The notes: generated from the letters alone by a model not told the origin. Shown: positions 22,053-33,819, numbered from the stretch's first letter. The stretch is DNA of 64,000 nt from Myxocyprinus asiaticus (GCF_019703515.2 NC_059346.1:56618001-56682000); one strand, 5' to 3'. Made by a program: numbers and translations.

Positions 22053-23596
22053 CAGTTGAAGTCAGAAGTTTAGATACGCTTAGGTTGAAGTCATTAAAAC
22101 TAATTTTTTGACCACTCAACAGATTACATTTTTCCAACAATTGTTTACAGACAGATAGTTTCACTTTTAATTGACTAAATCACAATTCCAGTGGGTCAGA
22201 AATTTACATACACTAAGTTAACTATACCTTTAAGCAGCTTAGAAAATTCCAGAAAATTATGTCAAGCCTTTAGACAGTTAGCTTCCGATAGGAGGTGTAC
22301 TGAATTGGAGGTGTACCAGGCCCTATTTTAAGGCCTATCTTCAAACTCAGTGCCTCTTAACATCATGTGAATATCAAACTAATACAGCCAAGACCTCAGA
22401 AAAAAATTGTGGACCTCCACAAGTTTGGTTCATACTTGGGCACAATTTACAAACACCTGAAGGTACTACATTCATCTGTACAAACAACAGTGCACAAGTA
22501 TAAACCCATGGGACCAAGCAGCCATCATCCCGCTCAGGAAGCAGATGCATTCTGTCTCCTAGAGATTAATGTAGTTTGGTGCAAAAAGTGCAAATCAATC
22601 CGAGAACAACAGCAAAGGACATTGTGAGGATGCCGGAGGAAACAGGTAGACAAGTATCTATATCCACAGTAAAATGAGTCCTAAATAGACATAACCTAAA
22701 AGGCTGCTCAGCAAGAAAGAAGCCACTGCACCAAAACTGCCATAAAAAAGCCAGACTATAGTTTGCAAGTGCACATGGGGACAAAGATCTTTTGGAAAAA
22801 TGTCCTCTGGTTTGATGAAACAAAAATGTAACTGTTTGGCCATAATGACCATCGTTATGTTTGGAGGGTGAGGCTTGCAAGCCGAAGAACACCATCCCAA
22901 CCGTGAAGCATGGGGTTGGCAGCATCATGTTGTGGGGGTGCTTTGATGCAGGAGGGACTGGTGCACTTCACAAAATAGATGGCATCATGAGGAAGGAAAA
23001 TTATGTGGATATACTGAAGCAACATCTCAAGACATCAGCCAGGAAGTTAAAGCTCAGTCGCAAATGGGCCTTCCAAATGGACAGTGATCCCAAGCATACC
23101 TTCAAAGTTGTGGCAAAATGGCTTAAGAACTACAAAGTCAACTTATTGGAGTGGCCATCACAAAGCCCTGATCTCAGTCCGATAGAAAATTTGTGGGCAG
23201 AACTGAAAAAGCATGTGCGAGCAAGGAGGTCTACAAACCTGTCCCAGTTACACCAGTTCTGTCTGGAGGAATGGGCCAAAATTCCAGCAACTTATTGTGA
23301 GAAGCTTGTGGAAGGCTACACAAAATGTTTGACCCAAATTAAACAATTTAAAGGCAATGATACCAAATACTAACAAAGTGTATGTAAACTTCTGACCCAC
23401 TGGGAATGTGATGAAAGAAATAAAAGCTGAAAATATACTCTACTATTATTCTGACATTTCACATTCTTAAAATAAAGTAGTGATCCTAACTGATCCAAGA
23501 CGGGGAATGTTTTCGATGATTAAATGTTAGGAATTGTGAAAAACTACGTTTAAATGTATTTGGCTAAGGAGTATGTAAACTCCTGACTTACAACTG
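22053..23596 (+). mobile_element. Sleeping Beauty/Tdr1-type Tc1 transposon with IR/DR ends
   Basis: Outer termini are cagttgaagtcagaagttta at the left and the inverse at the right, flanked by TA (22051-22052, 23597-23598). Each end also holds an inner direct repeat near gtgggtcagaaatttacata (left, about 22193-22213) and its inverse (right, about 23372-23392). That IR/DR layout is characteristic of the Sleeping Beauty, Tdr1 and salmonid Tc1 group. The length of 1.54 kb is close to normal for this group. Ends look well preserved although the gene inside is broken. Confidence 0.92.
22380..23373 (+). pseudogene. Sleeping Beauty/Tdr1-type transposase, N-terminal half decayed
   Basis: The paired-like DNA-binding domain begins near 22391 (KKIVDLHKFG) and is then disrupted by stops and frame changes between about 22500 and 22860. 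The start codon region also appears mutated. The catalytic C-terminal part stays open from 22861 to 23373: NTIPTVKHGVGSIMLWGCF, FQMDSDPKHT with the second catalytic Asp, and SPIENLWAELKK with the catalytic Glu at DD34E spacing. No functional enzyme is possible from this copy. The preserved ends could in principle be acted on by another copy; that is inference. Confidence 0.92.
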
Positions 23597-23639
23597 TATA
23601 TGTTATATATATATCCAATCCTCCCACCCCGGGATGGCT

Positions 23640-24907
23640 ATACTGGAGGGGCTGACCCGTATTTTTTAACTTTGAAGGTGTGAACTTTTGAAATTGTGAC
23701 TGCAACTCAGTTGTTTAAATAGAATTGCAAATATAGATGGAATAGGATATAAAAAGATATACAAAGCCTTGAAAATGCCAGTCAGTACTGTTCAATCACT
23801 TATTAAGAAGTGGAAAATTCAGGGATCTCTTGATACCAAGCCAAGGTCAGGTAGACCAAGAAAGATTTCAGCCAAAACTGCCAGAAGAACTGTTCGGGAT
23901 ACAAAGAAAAACCCACAGGTAACCTCAGGAGAAATACAGGCTGCTCTGGAAAAAGACAGTGTGGTTGTTTCAATACGACAATACTTGAACAAAAATGAGC
24001 TGCATGGTCGAGTTGCCAGAAAGAAGCCTTTACTGCGCCAATGCCACAAAAAAGCCCAGTTACAAAATGCCCGACAACACCTTGACACACCTCACAGCTT
24101 CTGGCACACTGTAATTTGGAGTGACGAGACCAAAATAGAGCTTTATGGTCACAACCATAAGCGCTATATTTGGAGAGGGGTCAACAAGGCCTATAGTGAA
24201 AAGAATACCATCCCCACTGTGAAGCATGGTGTTGGCTCACTGATGTTTTGGTGGGGGGAGCTCTAAAGGCACGGGGAATCTTGTGAAAATTGATGGCAAA
24301 ATGAATGCAGCATATTATCAGAAAATACTGGCAGACAATTTGTATTCTTCTGCATGAAAGCTGCGCATGGGACGCTCTTGGACTTTCCAGCATGACAATG
24401 ACCCTAAGCACAAGGCCAAGTTGACCCTCCAGTGATTACAGCAGAAAAAGGTGAAGGTTCTGGAGTGGCCATCACAGTCTCCTGACCTTAATATCATCGA
24501 GCCACTCTGGGGAGATCTCAAACGTGCGGTTCTTGCAAGACGACCAAAGACTTTGCATGACCTGGAGGCATTTTGCCAAGACGAATGGGCAGCTATACCA
24601 CCTGCAAGAATTTGTGGCCTCATAGACAACTATTACCAAAGACTGCACACTGTCATTGATGCTAAAGGGGGCAATACACAGTATTAAGAACTAAGGGTAT
24701 GCAGACTTTTGAACAGGAGTCATTTCATTTTTTTCTTTGTTGCCATGTTTTGTTTTATGATTGTGCCATTCTGTTATAACCTACAGTTGAATATGAATCC
24801 CATAAGAAATAAAATAAATGTGTTTTGCCTGCTCACTCATGTTTTCTTTAAAAATGGTACATATATTACCAATTCTCCAAGGGTATGCAAACTTTTGAGC
24901 ACAACTG
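23640..24907 (+). mobile_element. Second Tc1-like element, left end degraded
   Basis: The right terminus is gtatgcaaacttttgagcac followed by aactg and TA (24908-24909). A related inner repeat, gggtatgcagacttttgaac, sits at about 24695-24715, an IR/DR-like arrangement. The matching left terminus is not visible between the end of the previous element (23598) and the transposase start, so the left end is lost or too diverged. Left boundary uncertain. Confidence 0.75.
23700..24687 (+). pseudogene. Tc1 DD34E transposase with a frameshift and two stops
   Basis: Frame 23769-24266 covers the helix-turn-helix part (MPVSTVQSLIKKWK), the GRPRK motif and the first catalytic Asp in WSDETKIELYG. An upstream stop precedes it near 23718. 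A frame change in a G run near 24252 follows, then stops at about 24357 and 24434. The last piece, 24451-24687, contains SPDLNIIEPLW with the catalytic Glu. The second Asp (QHDNDPKHK) lies 34 residues before the Glu, counting through the stop codon. The enzyme is inactive. It differs clearly from the neighbouring Sleeping Beauty-type transposase, so the two are independent insertions. Confidence 0.9.
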
Positions 24908-24939
24908 TAATTATAATAATTTTAATCATTATACATTTT

Positions 24940-25060
24940 ATTATTTTTAATGTAGAGCCTTTCTCTGCAAATATTGATATCCGATTAATTTGATTAATTA
25001 ATTGGCAGATCATGTATACTTCATTCGATTAAAAATTTTAATCCATTGACAGCCCTAATT
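24940..25060. repeat. hAT-type terminal remnant
   Basis: Contains gattaatttgattaattaa and ends ttaatccattgacagccct, the kind of terminus found on fish hAT elements (agggctgtcaat reading inward). No partner end was found. Confidence 0.45.
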
Positions 25061-25604
25061 TAAAATAAATGTGGAAAAAAAAAACACTGAAATGAACACA
25101 GAGAGGGTCGAGGCTTTATTTCATATTCATTTATTCAACATTTTAATATTCTTTCCTCCCTCGGTTTTGCTCACATAGCTGTGTGGCCTCTTTGTTCCCT
25201 CCCTTGCCATTTGACTGTGAAGGCGAGCACAGCCTCAACGATAATGCTTTCAGGATTTATTTTTAATCAGAGATTCTGTGGGGACAGAAATTGAGCCAAA
25301 TGAATTCAATGGCAACAGGTTTTGATGGTGGAAAGATTTCTTTAGTGGCCAACAGGGATCCCGACTATGTACTTAACATCACTCTCAGAGAGGGGGAGGG
25401 CTGGGGAGAGATACTAATCTGAAATCTTGATTGTCAGTAAAATGTAGTCAACAGAGTGTGGACACAAGGAGAATATGGGAACTGTTATTTCTCTTTCTCT
25501 CTGATCCTTTCAGAATTTTTGGCATGTGTGTGTCTCATCAGAGAAAATACACCGGTTACAGCTGCACTGTCTTTTTAAAGATGAAGTGTGTCATTTTTGT
25601 GATG
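25061..25604. other. Non-genic spacer
   Basis: No gene or repeat recognised. Confidence 0.6.
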
Positions 25605-25890
25605 TTAAAGGGATAGTTCACCCAAAAATAAAAATTAATCATTTACTCACCCTCATGCCATCCCAGATATGCATGACTTTCTTACTTCTGCTGTACACAA
25701 AAGAATAATTTTATTAGAATATTTCAGCTCTGTACGTCCTCACAATTCAAGTGAATGGTGACCAATTTTTTTAAGCTCCAAAAAGCACATAAAGGCAGCA
25801 TAAAAGTAATCCATAAGACTTCAGTGGTTATATCAATGTCTTCAAAAGTGATATGATAGGTGTGGGTGAGAAACGGATTTTACTATTAAT
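25605..25890 (+). repeat. MITE copy (ttaaagggatagttcaccc end)
   Basis: Starts ttaaagggatagttcaccc, continues through ctcaccctcatgccatccca and aagctccaaaaagcacataa, and fades after about gggtgagaaacggattt. Same family as the copies at 15141, 41068, 41815 and 59865. No coding capacity. Confidence 0.75.
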
Positions 25891-27849
25891 TTTCCTCCCT
25901 GCCGAGTAGGTGGTGAATGCAAATCGGCAAAAACAAAAGAATGTGAAATTGAAAGTGGAAATTGATAGTTAAAAAAAATCAGTTACCTCTGTCGCCCAAT
26001 CTATCTCTCTCTCCATTTAAATCAACCTTAGATCACTCTGTTTTCTCAGTTAAAACTCTAAGTAGAGGTACAAAACATGTCCCCTTGAGGGTTACCACCC
26101 CAATGATGGCCCTTGTAACTTAAAATGTACAGCTTTTTTCCAGAGAGTGTTCTCTGCTATGACACCTGTGTGAACTTGAGAGGAACGGACTTCATACACT
26201 AAAAATCACCTTAGTAAACACCAGCTAATTAAAAGTAATTGCAAAAATGGCCTAGAAAAATGAAGTTACAAATTGCTTGGCAGCCATAAAGTGTATAGTT
26301 CGAAAAATTAACTATATTATTTGGTGAAACAACTGTTTTTTTTGTGATTTTTATTACAATAAAATGAAATTATTTATTGAATATAGGCAGATTTTATTGT
26401 ATTGGTGTTGCTGCCATTTCATAAAAATAATTAGCCAGGCCTTGCGTTAGTGATTTTATCACAAGCTGACTCACTTAGTAAGTCAAGTCCGAGTCTTTAA
26501 CCAATTGAGTCCAAACAGGACCAAATCAGTCCCAAAACCAAGTCCATTACATCAGTATTTTAAGCTTATTTTAACCTTCACAATTAAGAAAAACAATGTG
26601 TCAATATAAATGAAACAAAAACATACCTCTATTGCATTTCAAATTAATATCTTTTAATTAGTATCCTGTGGAACATAATTCAAAGTGGTTTCAGAACAAA
26701 TCCAATGCTATAAGTGTATGAAGACAGAACTCGAACAGTTATTTTTATGGTTCAATCATGCCAACTCTGAAAGATTTATCATGTGAATGTGAGTGACATA
26801 TTGACAGGATATTTGTCTTTGCATACTAGATCTGCTACGCTGCTGCAGAGAAAGTACAGATACTTGCAACTGCTAGAAAAACATACATACTGAGATAGCT
26901 TGTGGACATGCTGCTGCTGCACAATGAGACAAAATGCAAGACATGCTGCATCATGCATGTGTTACATGCGGTTGCACAAATAGTCATACACAATCCCTGT
27001 GTAGCAGATCTAGGCAGGTGGAAACTGGAGTGGAGGGGGTTGTCAGAGAGAAAAAAAAGCTCTTGTAGCACCCTGCAGAGAAACCAGCTTGACTGCAAAG
27101 CTGAGCAATTTAAATAAAAAACAAAAAGAGAGATGCAAAAGATTGGCTACCTGATAACAAGTAAGGCAGTCAGCTTATGCCATGCGAGCCGTTTGGCTTA
27201 ACATGTCACATGTGAGCGAGCCGATTGGCTACCTGATAACAAATCAAACAACCTATCAGCTTGCGCCACATCTAGTTGCATGGCTAAAACTTTGGTCATT
27301 TAACCATGGTGTTACTACAGTAATATAGTGTTAATATAGTAACCATGTATAATTTTGTGATAAATTTGTTTTTACTACAAAATACGTGATACTATGGTTA
27401 CTGTAGTAAAATCGTGGTTAATTTTTGTAAGGTAAGGTAAGGGTTAGGTTTGTGGGTAGGGGTTGGTGTAGGGTGTCTGTGGTACTCTAAATAAACACAA
27501 TAAACACACTGCAGTGATGCCCCTAACCTGTATGTTAGTATTTAATTAGGAGTGCAAACAGCATCTATCGCTATTTAATGCAAATAGCCACTGCCTTTTC
27601 ATTACCACAAACGGGGTAATCATTGCATTTCAGGGTCAGGATAACACATGATAGTGTGTTATTTCTTAACACAGTTTGTCATAGCAAAGGTGGTTCTTAG
27701 AAACTAGCCATTCCACTTGTTGCTCTGGAAGTGGTAAAAATAACTGATGGATGAATGGGTAGAATGCTCAAATGGACTAACTTGTTACCTAATACATTCT
27801 TAATTTGATGTAAAAAAATAAAAAATAAATAAATTAATTAATTAATTAA

Positions 27850-27867
<18 letters not shown>
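25891..27867. other. Non-genic DNA with small local repeats
   Basis: No gene recognised. A block at 26005-26050 (cttagatcactctgttttct) recurs near 37030-37088. The phrase gattggctacctgataacaa occurs twice, at about 27142-27161 and 27221-27240. A further repeat at 27292-27440 is listed separately. Confidence 0.65.
27292..27440. repeat. Dispersed repeat with accatggtgttactacagt motif
   Basis: Contains ccatggtgttactacagtaa and later an inverted echo ggttactgtagtaaaatcgt, so it is partly self-complementary. A related copy lies at about 51340-51430 (ccatggttttactatggtaa and taccatggtgttactacagt). Confidence 0.55.

Positions 27868-27934
<67 letters not shown>
27836..27934. repeat. A-rich tract and (TA)n microsatellite
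   Basis: A taattaat/poly(A) stretch leads into about 66 bases of uninterrupted TA dinucleotides (27868-27934). It directly abuts the hAT-type terminus at 27936. Confidence 0.95.
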
Positions 27935-27935
<1 letters not shown>

Positions 27936-27937
<2 letters not shown>

Positions 27938-29110
27938 GGGTGTAACGGTACACAGAAGTCACGGTTTGGTACGTACCTCAGTTTTGGGGTCACGGTTCAA
28001 TACGAGTTCAGTACAACAGGAAAAACAACAAATCCCAAATGCTAGGTTTCTTTTCGTTTATTTTGAACAGACAGTAGGGCAAATTACAGTTTGTTCCACC
28101 TAGTGGCATTTAGTATTCCCTGAGGTAGTTGGTATAGTACAGCCTCCTTTAGTTTTTTTTTTTTTTTTTTAGTTTTTTTTTTTTGATTTAGTTCAATTAC
28201 AGACAAGTACAATGCAAAAAGTACAAGGCAAACATAAGGCATTGTGGTACAGTTCAGAGTATGTGAAACAGAGAATAACAACAACAACTAAAACATAAAA
28301 TGAACATTTTGAACACAAAAAAATACTGGGATAAAAAAGTGCTATATAATATTAGGGCAGTTACATGAATTTGAAAAGCTTTAACATTTTTTGTGTTTTT
28401 ATAAGATTTTTGTTTTGTGATCTCATGTTTGAAAGGGTTTCAAAGTATATTGTGAGATCAGTATTACAAAAGGTAATATATGAGGGTTTCTTTTGAGTTA
28501 TTTTTGTCTTATGAATATAAAACTTTGCCAAAATAATTAAAAGATTAATAATGTAATTTTGTTTTTCAGAAAAAAATATGGGTTTTGAAAACAAAGTAAA
28601 ATGTCATAAGGTTCTAAATTAAGAGTTTTGCTTTATTTATTTTTTTTTATCATATCTATTTTAAAGTCAGTCCAAAAAGAAATAGAAAAAGGGCAATAAA
28701 AAAATAAATGTTCAATATCTTCAAATGATGTTACAAAAAGTACATTTATCACAAACAGTATGAATATATCTACTAATGGCTGCATTTGCAGGATAAAATC
28801 TATGAATAATTTTGTAAGTTATTTATTTTACTTTATTAGAAATAGCATATTTATATGGTAATGTCCAAATGCTGTGCCAAGATGTACAATGACAGCCTCC
28901 TTTAGTGTATTAAGCACTAAGCAGTAAACAGCATGCACTCTTGCATAGCCCATATTTTTTTGTGGGGTTGATAAAATACAAAAGGTATTTGGTCACAATC
29001 AGCTACAAAACTGAAAAAGCATCTCTTGTGTTATAAAAGTACAAAATAAATAGAATGAAAAATAAAACTTGTGCATTAAAAGAAGCCATTCTTGTTCCTC
29101 TTCTGTCACT
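27936..29110. mobile_element. hAT-like sequence, one end visible, split by L1 and next to DIRS
   Basis: The left end taggggtgtaacggtacac, followed by cacggtttggtacgtacc, is a recognisable hAT-type terminus in fish. The element is interrupted at 28154-28891 by an L1-type insertion and continues to about 29110, where the DIRS element begins. The right end was not identified and may lie beyond the DIRS, or be lost. Confidence 0.55.
28154..28891 (-). mobile_element. 5'-truncated L1-type LINE with 15-bp target duplication
   Basis: The insertion begins at its left with a long T run (the poly(A) tail on the minus strand) and is flanked by perfect 15-base direct repeats acagcctcctttagt (28139-28153 and 28892-28906). 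On the minus strand, from about 28880 down to 28650, decayed frames read KIIHRFYPA, then a CDKCTFCN zinc-type motif, then EDIEHLF and CPFSISFW. These are features of the C-terminus of L1/Tx1-type ORF2. The frame is broken after CTFCN. Only the 3' end of the LINE was copied. Confidence 0.85.
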
Positions 29111-29112
29111 CA

Positions 29113-29290
29113 CTCAATGTTGTGTTGATGTAGTGACACTAGGGGTCGCTCTTGAGAGCCCTGATCACCTCAGATCTTTGAGAAAAGGCCAATGAGAATT
29201 GCAGAGTGGAATTTGCATGCCACTCCCCCGGACATACGGGTATAAAAGGGAGCTGGAATGCAGGATTCATTCAGATTTTTTCTTCGGAGC
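29113..29290 (+). repeat. Left inverted terminal repeat of the DIRS element
   Basis: Shares tgtagtgacactaggggtcg, cacctcagatctttgagaaa and gctggaatgcaggattcatt with the inverse of the right end, apart from scattered substitutions. Confidence 0.9.
29241..29248 (+). promoter_or_regulatory. TATA box in the DIRS left terminal repeat
   Basis: TATAAAAG sits inside the terminal repeat, about 200 bases before the first Gag-like methionine at 29448. The same box is present in the inverted right repeat on the opposite strand. Promoter function is inferred. Confidence 0.6.
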
Positions 29291-29447
29291 CGAGCGGTTG
29301 TACTATCAGCGAGCTGAATACTACTGCTGTTCCATTCACCTCTTAAGAATCGTTTGTCCCTGGGTGCTAAAAGAGTGTATATTCCTGCTAAAGAGTATAT
29401 TTTCTCTATTAGAGCACACACATTGACGTTGAACGTCTTTTTAAAGA

Positions 29448-30893
29448 TGCCTTTCCGTCTTTGTGTGATTCCTGGATGCTGTCATTATCTCTCCGCCTCC
29501 GATGGCCACGGGAGCTGCCTCACGTGTCTGGGCAGTGATCACACTGAGGCAGCATTTGTTGATGGTTCATGTTCTCATTGCGAGGATATGACCATGGCAA
29601 CGTTGCGGTCGTGGTTTCCTTCTTCCGAGGGAAAGCCACTCTAGCCACCCCCCTGCGCTGTGCCTTTTACCCACGGGTGTGAGGCCGGCCCGGCTGGCAC
29701 TGGAGGCGATTTGGGGAGTTCAATGGGCATGGTATCGCCGGGTAATTCCCCGCGGACCTCCCGTTCCCCAGCACGCTTGTTTGCTCCCGTCTGGTTCTGA
29801 AATGAGACCAGCCCGCCTCATGGCCGGCTTGATGCCTCTTTCGGGGCCCGTGAGCAGGATGAGTCTTCGACTGCTGCATCGGAGAGTGCACTGGCGATGT
29901 CGGATGCCGAGGACTCGACTCGGCTGCCACCTTCGGGTTTGCCCGCCCAGTCTGAGGCCAATGCACAGCTGACCGCCATGCTTGCCTGGGCCGCCGCGAG
30001 TATCAGGTTGGACTGGAACTCTCCAGCCTCCCCTGAGTGCTCGCGGCTTGATGATTGGTTCCTGGGTTCGGGGCCCCCCCCCGGTTCCTTTCTTCCCGGA
30101 GATGCATGACGAACTCACAAGGTCATGATGGGCACCTTTCGCTGCCTGAAACAGACTTCCGGGTTCATCCACTCTCTCTACCCTCGACGGCGGGGTGGTC
30201 CACGGGTACACGGAGGTCCCTCAGGTGGATCAGGCGGTTGCGATGCACCTGTGCCCGCAAAATGGCGCCACCTGGCAGGATCGTCCGGCGCTCCCCTCCA
30301 GAGCCTGTAGGACAACGTCGTCTCTGGCAGCCAAAGCCTACAGTACTGCTAGACAGGCTGCCTCTGCCCTGAATGCCATGGCCCTCCTGCAGGTACACCA
30401 GGCCAAGGCACTAAAAAAACTGCACGTTGTTAGTCCTGATCCCGATGTGCTGCATGAGCTGCGTTCGGCGACCAACCTCACCCTCCGGGCGACGAAGGTC
30501 ACGGCTTGAGCACTCAGGCAGGTGATGTCCACATTGGTGGTCCAGGAGCACCACCTGTGGCTGAATCTGGTCGAGATGAGGGACGCAGACAAAGCATGCT
30601 TTCTCAACCCGCCCATCTCCCAGATTGGACTTTTCGGCGACACTGTTGAGGACTTCGCCCAGCAGTTCTCGGCGGTGAAGAAGCAGACGGAGGCCATCCA
30701 GAACATCTTGCCCCAGCATGGCTCAAGATCCCGCACCCCGTCTGCTCGCCAAGGGCGTCCCCCAGCGGCGGCGAAAGCCCAGGCGGCTCCGCCTCAGCCC
30801 GAGCCTAGCTCTCGGCCCAAGCGTAGAGCCCCCCCGCAGGAAGCTGACGCCCCCCATCTCTCGGGCCGGCACGAGGACCTGGAAAGCTCCTAA
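29448..30893 (+). pseudogene. DIRS Gag-like protein, broken
   Basis: The likely start is the ATG at 29448, giving a Cys/His-containing N-terminus (CVIPGCCHYLS, CLTCLGSDH, CSHCEDM). The frame then stops at 29642 and continues in other frames through a proline-rich middle. The C-terminal part lies in one frame from 30195 to 30890, interrupted by a single TGA near 30508 (probably a former CGA). It reads ALNAMALLQVHQAKALKKL and then FGDTVEDFAQQFSAVKKQTE, followed by a basic, proline-rich tail. In DIRS elements this ORF is thought to package the RNA. Function is by position and resemblance to fish DIRS Gag. Confidence 0.72.
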
Positions 30894-31339
30894 GCGCCCC
30901 TGAGATGTACGACCCAGGGAGCAAGATGTCCACTACGGAGATGGTATCCAGACCACTCCATCCCCTGCTGGAGGGCCGGGAGGTAAATCCTTTGTTTCCT
31001 TTTCTTTTTTGTTCGCTGCACCCCAAACGGGTTGCGGTACTCAAATTGTCAAAAAAAGACCAGTTTCCTCACTCCTTGAGTCACATAATCAGTGTTCATG
31101 GCTGCCGTTGTCACGGCCGCCAGACACCGAGCATGCGCCACACCTACGGCCAGCCAGTTGTGACAAGTCTCGAGGACGGCCCAAGAGGCACTCCTCCTCA
31201 GTCGCTAACGTGCCCTATGCCAGGTATGCAAAGCAAGGTAAGTGATTTGATGTCCCCCTCAGCGCAGCCACCTTGGGTTGAAGCAACGCTCCTCGACGTG
31301 GCGTTGCCTGCTTCCCCCGCTGCGAGGCCCCACCCCCAG

Positions 31340-32063
31340 GTACATCAGACATGATCGTCCCCTTAGTGCCCCTCGCCCGGAGCTTGGATGCATGGCTAAC
31401 ACTTTAAAATCCGTCGCGGTGGCTGGCCAGGACCATCCGACTCGACTATGCAATTCAGTTCACCAGGCGCCCGCCCCGGTTCAACGGCGTTCAGCATATA
31501 TAAATCGGCAAGGCGCCGTACGCTCTCGTCGCATGTCGCAACTCGCCTGCCATCTCCTCCTCTGGAGTCAGCAGCGGCTGAGGTCGCTCAGATCCCGGGC
31601 GGCCTCAACGCCACAGCAAACACGCTGTTGCGGCAGGCAACACTCAGCGGAGAGTGGAGACTCCACCCCCAGGTGGTCCAGCTGATTTGGAGTCGATCCG
31701 GCAAAGCACAGGTAGACCTGTTTGCTTCCCGGGAATCCTCCCACTGCCCATTCTGATGGGAGCCTCCCTCGGGACAGACGTGCTGGCACACAGCTGGCCC
31801 CGGAGGCTGCGCAAATACGCATTTTTTTTTTTGCACAGACCCTGTACAAGGTCAGGGAGGACGAGGAACAAGTCACCCTCGTGGCCCCATACTGGCCCAC
31901 TCAGACTTGGTTCTCGGACCTCACGCTCCTCGTGACAGCACCTCCCTGGTGGATTCCCCTGAGGAAGGACCTTCTTTCTCAGGGACGGGGCACCCTCTGG
32001 CATCCGCACCCAGACCTCTGGAATCTCCATGTCTGGCCCCTGGATGGGACACGGAAGGTCTAA
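31340..32063 (+). pseudogene. DIRS pol remnant: RT core and most RNase H missing
   Basis: The start of the RT domain is readable at about 31357 (PLVPLARSLDAWLTL, then TIRLDYAIQFTRRPP). It breaks off near 31490 and jumps to RNase H-region sequence (IPGGLNATANTLLRQ, SGEWRLHPQVVQLIW) by about 31585. No YADD/VDD catalytic box exists between. The C-terminal part of pol (VTLVAPYWPTQTWFSDL, LWNLHVWPLDG) remains, mostly in the frame 31722-32063. Frame changes and a T run near 31820 add further damage. The missing RT/RNase H portion is judged from usual family architecture. This copy cannot reverse-transcribe itself. Confidence 0.8.
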
Positions 32064-32974
32064 GTGGTCTACCACCAGCAGCCTTAGACACGATCACTCA
32101 AGCCAGTGCTCCCTCTACCAGGCAGCTTTATGCCCTAAAGTGGCGCTTATTTACGAATTGGTGTTCTTCCCGAGCCGAAGATCCCCAGAGATGCGCAGTC
32201 GGGTCAGTGCTCTCATTTCTGTCCCTTGGACAGCATAACCTGATCATCAGGTTCCTCAAAGGTGCCCGGAGGCTTAATCCTCCCAGGCCATGCCTCTTCC
32301 CCTCATGGGATATCACCGTGGTCCTCCTGGGCCTTTGGAGAGCCCCATTTGAGCCACTAGAGTCAGTTGAGCTGAAAGCCCTCTCCTTAAAGACGGCCCT
32401 CCTGATTGCACTCACATTCATCAAGAGGGTGGGAGACCTGCAAGCGTTCTCTGTCAGCGACACTTGCCTGGAGTTTGGTCCAGCAGATTCTCACGTGATC
32501 CTGAGACCCCGACCAGGCTATGTGCCCAAGGTTCCCACGACCCCCTTCAGGGATCAGGTAGTGAACCTGCAAGTGCTGCCCCAGGAGGAGGCAGACCCAG
32601 CCCTGTCATTGCTGTGTCCGGTGCATGCTTTGCACACCTACTTGGATTGCACGCAGAGCTTTAGACACTCTGAGCAGCTCTTTGTCTGCTTTGGTGGACA
32701 GCGGAAAGGGAATGTCATCTCCAAACAGAGGCTTGCCCACTGGATCGTGGATGCCATTGCATTGGCCTACCAGACACAGGCCGTGCCCGCCTCCTTGCGG
32801 GTTCGAGCACACTCTACTAGGAGTGTGGCATTCTCATGGGCACTGGCCAATGGCACCTCTCTAGCAGACATCTGCAGAGCAGTGGGCTGGGCAACACCCA
32901 ATACTTTCGCGAGATTTTACAATCTCCGGGTTGAGCCGGTTTCATCCCGTGTTCTTTCAGGTACGAACAGGTAG
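31907..32974 (+). CDS. DIRS tyrosine recombinase, open reading frame
   Basis: A 355-codon open frame overlapping the end of pol in a different frame, as usual for DIRS elements. The first ~55 codons may be read-through of the overlap rather than the true N-terminus, so the start is uncertain. A SAM-like core-binding part (STRQLYALKWRLFTNWC) comes first, then the catalytic domain. Tyrosine-recombinase residues are present: Arg174 in FIKRVGDLQ, His302 and Arg305 in the HSTR box, and Tyr338 in RFYNL. The family enzyme integrates a circular cDNA without making a target duplication. This is the only long undamaged frame in the element. Expression is unproven. Confidence 0.85.
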   Translation: MVLGPHAPRDSTSLVDSPEEGPSFSGTGHPLASAPRPLESPCLAPGWDTEGLSGLPPAALDTITQASAPSTRQLYALKWRLFTNWCSSRAEDPQRCAVGSVLSFLSLGQHNLIIRFLKGARRLNPPRPCLFPSWDITVVLLGLWRAPFEPLESVELKALSLKTALLIALTFIKRVGDLQAFSVSDTCLEFGPADSHVILRPRPGYVPKVPTTPFRDQVVNLQVLPQEEADPALSLLCPVHALHTYLDCTQSFRHSEQLFVCFGGQRKGNVISKQRLAHWIVDAIALAYQTQAVPASLRVRAHSTRSVAFSWALANGTSLADICRAVGWATPNTFARFYNLRVEPVSSRVLSGTNR

Positions 32975-33819
32975 AGTTCAGTAATACGGAACAGCTGGCC
33001 GGGTGTATCGCTTGCGTATAGCGCCTTTCCCCACCCCTGAGGCGAAAACTTGCGCTTTTCCCCCCTAGTCGAGTTCACAAAGTCGTGGACCCTGGATGTC
33101 CTTCCTCCCTAGCCCTATGGTTTGTGAAATCGGCAGAGGAGTTTGCAGCCAGCCCCACTACGGGGTCTAATATGCCCTGTACTGGGATAGATGCTCCACA
33201 GGTGCCGATTACTCTAGTAAACCCTGTGATGTATATTCCGCGGTACAGTCTCCCTGTCGGCAGACCCACGACTCCCTTGGGCAGAGCTCTTCTGCCTCTG
33301 GTCGCTGTGTTTGTAGAGTTACCCCCTTCTTTTTTCATGGTGAGACCTACCACTGTGCCTCTTCCATGTGCGGTTGCTGAGCCCATGTGTCATATTGCCA
33401 CATGTTGACCTCCCCTTTTGGGCAGGATGTGGTCTCCGCAGGGTCTTTTCCCCCTGATAGAATAGGAAAGGAAAAGAACACCTTCCTCAATGCGTATGAT
33501 AGCGTTAGATGGCCCCAGCTGAATCTAATACTCTGTGGAGAGAAAACATAGAGAGAAAAGGCCACAGCTGGCACGGCCTGCTCCCATGCTAGTTACATCG
33601 CTTCCCCCCCTCAGGGATGTGGGGAACTACATGACGTCTTTTGGGGCGTTGGGGGAGGTTACGTGCAGTCTGATGCACCTGCTATTACGCACGCAGCAGT
33701 TTGCTTGCACCTGCATTGGCAGTTCACGTAACACGGTTCAGCTGTTGTGGCGTTTTTCCATAGGGACACCTAGTGTCACTTCATCGACACAATGTCGAGT
33801 AAGTGACAGAAGGGGAATG

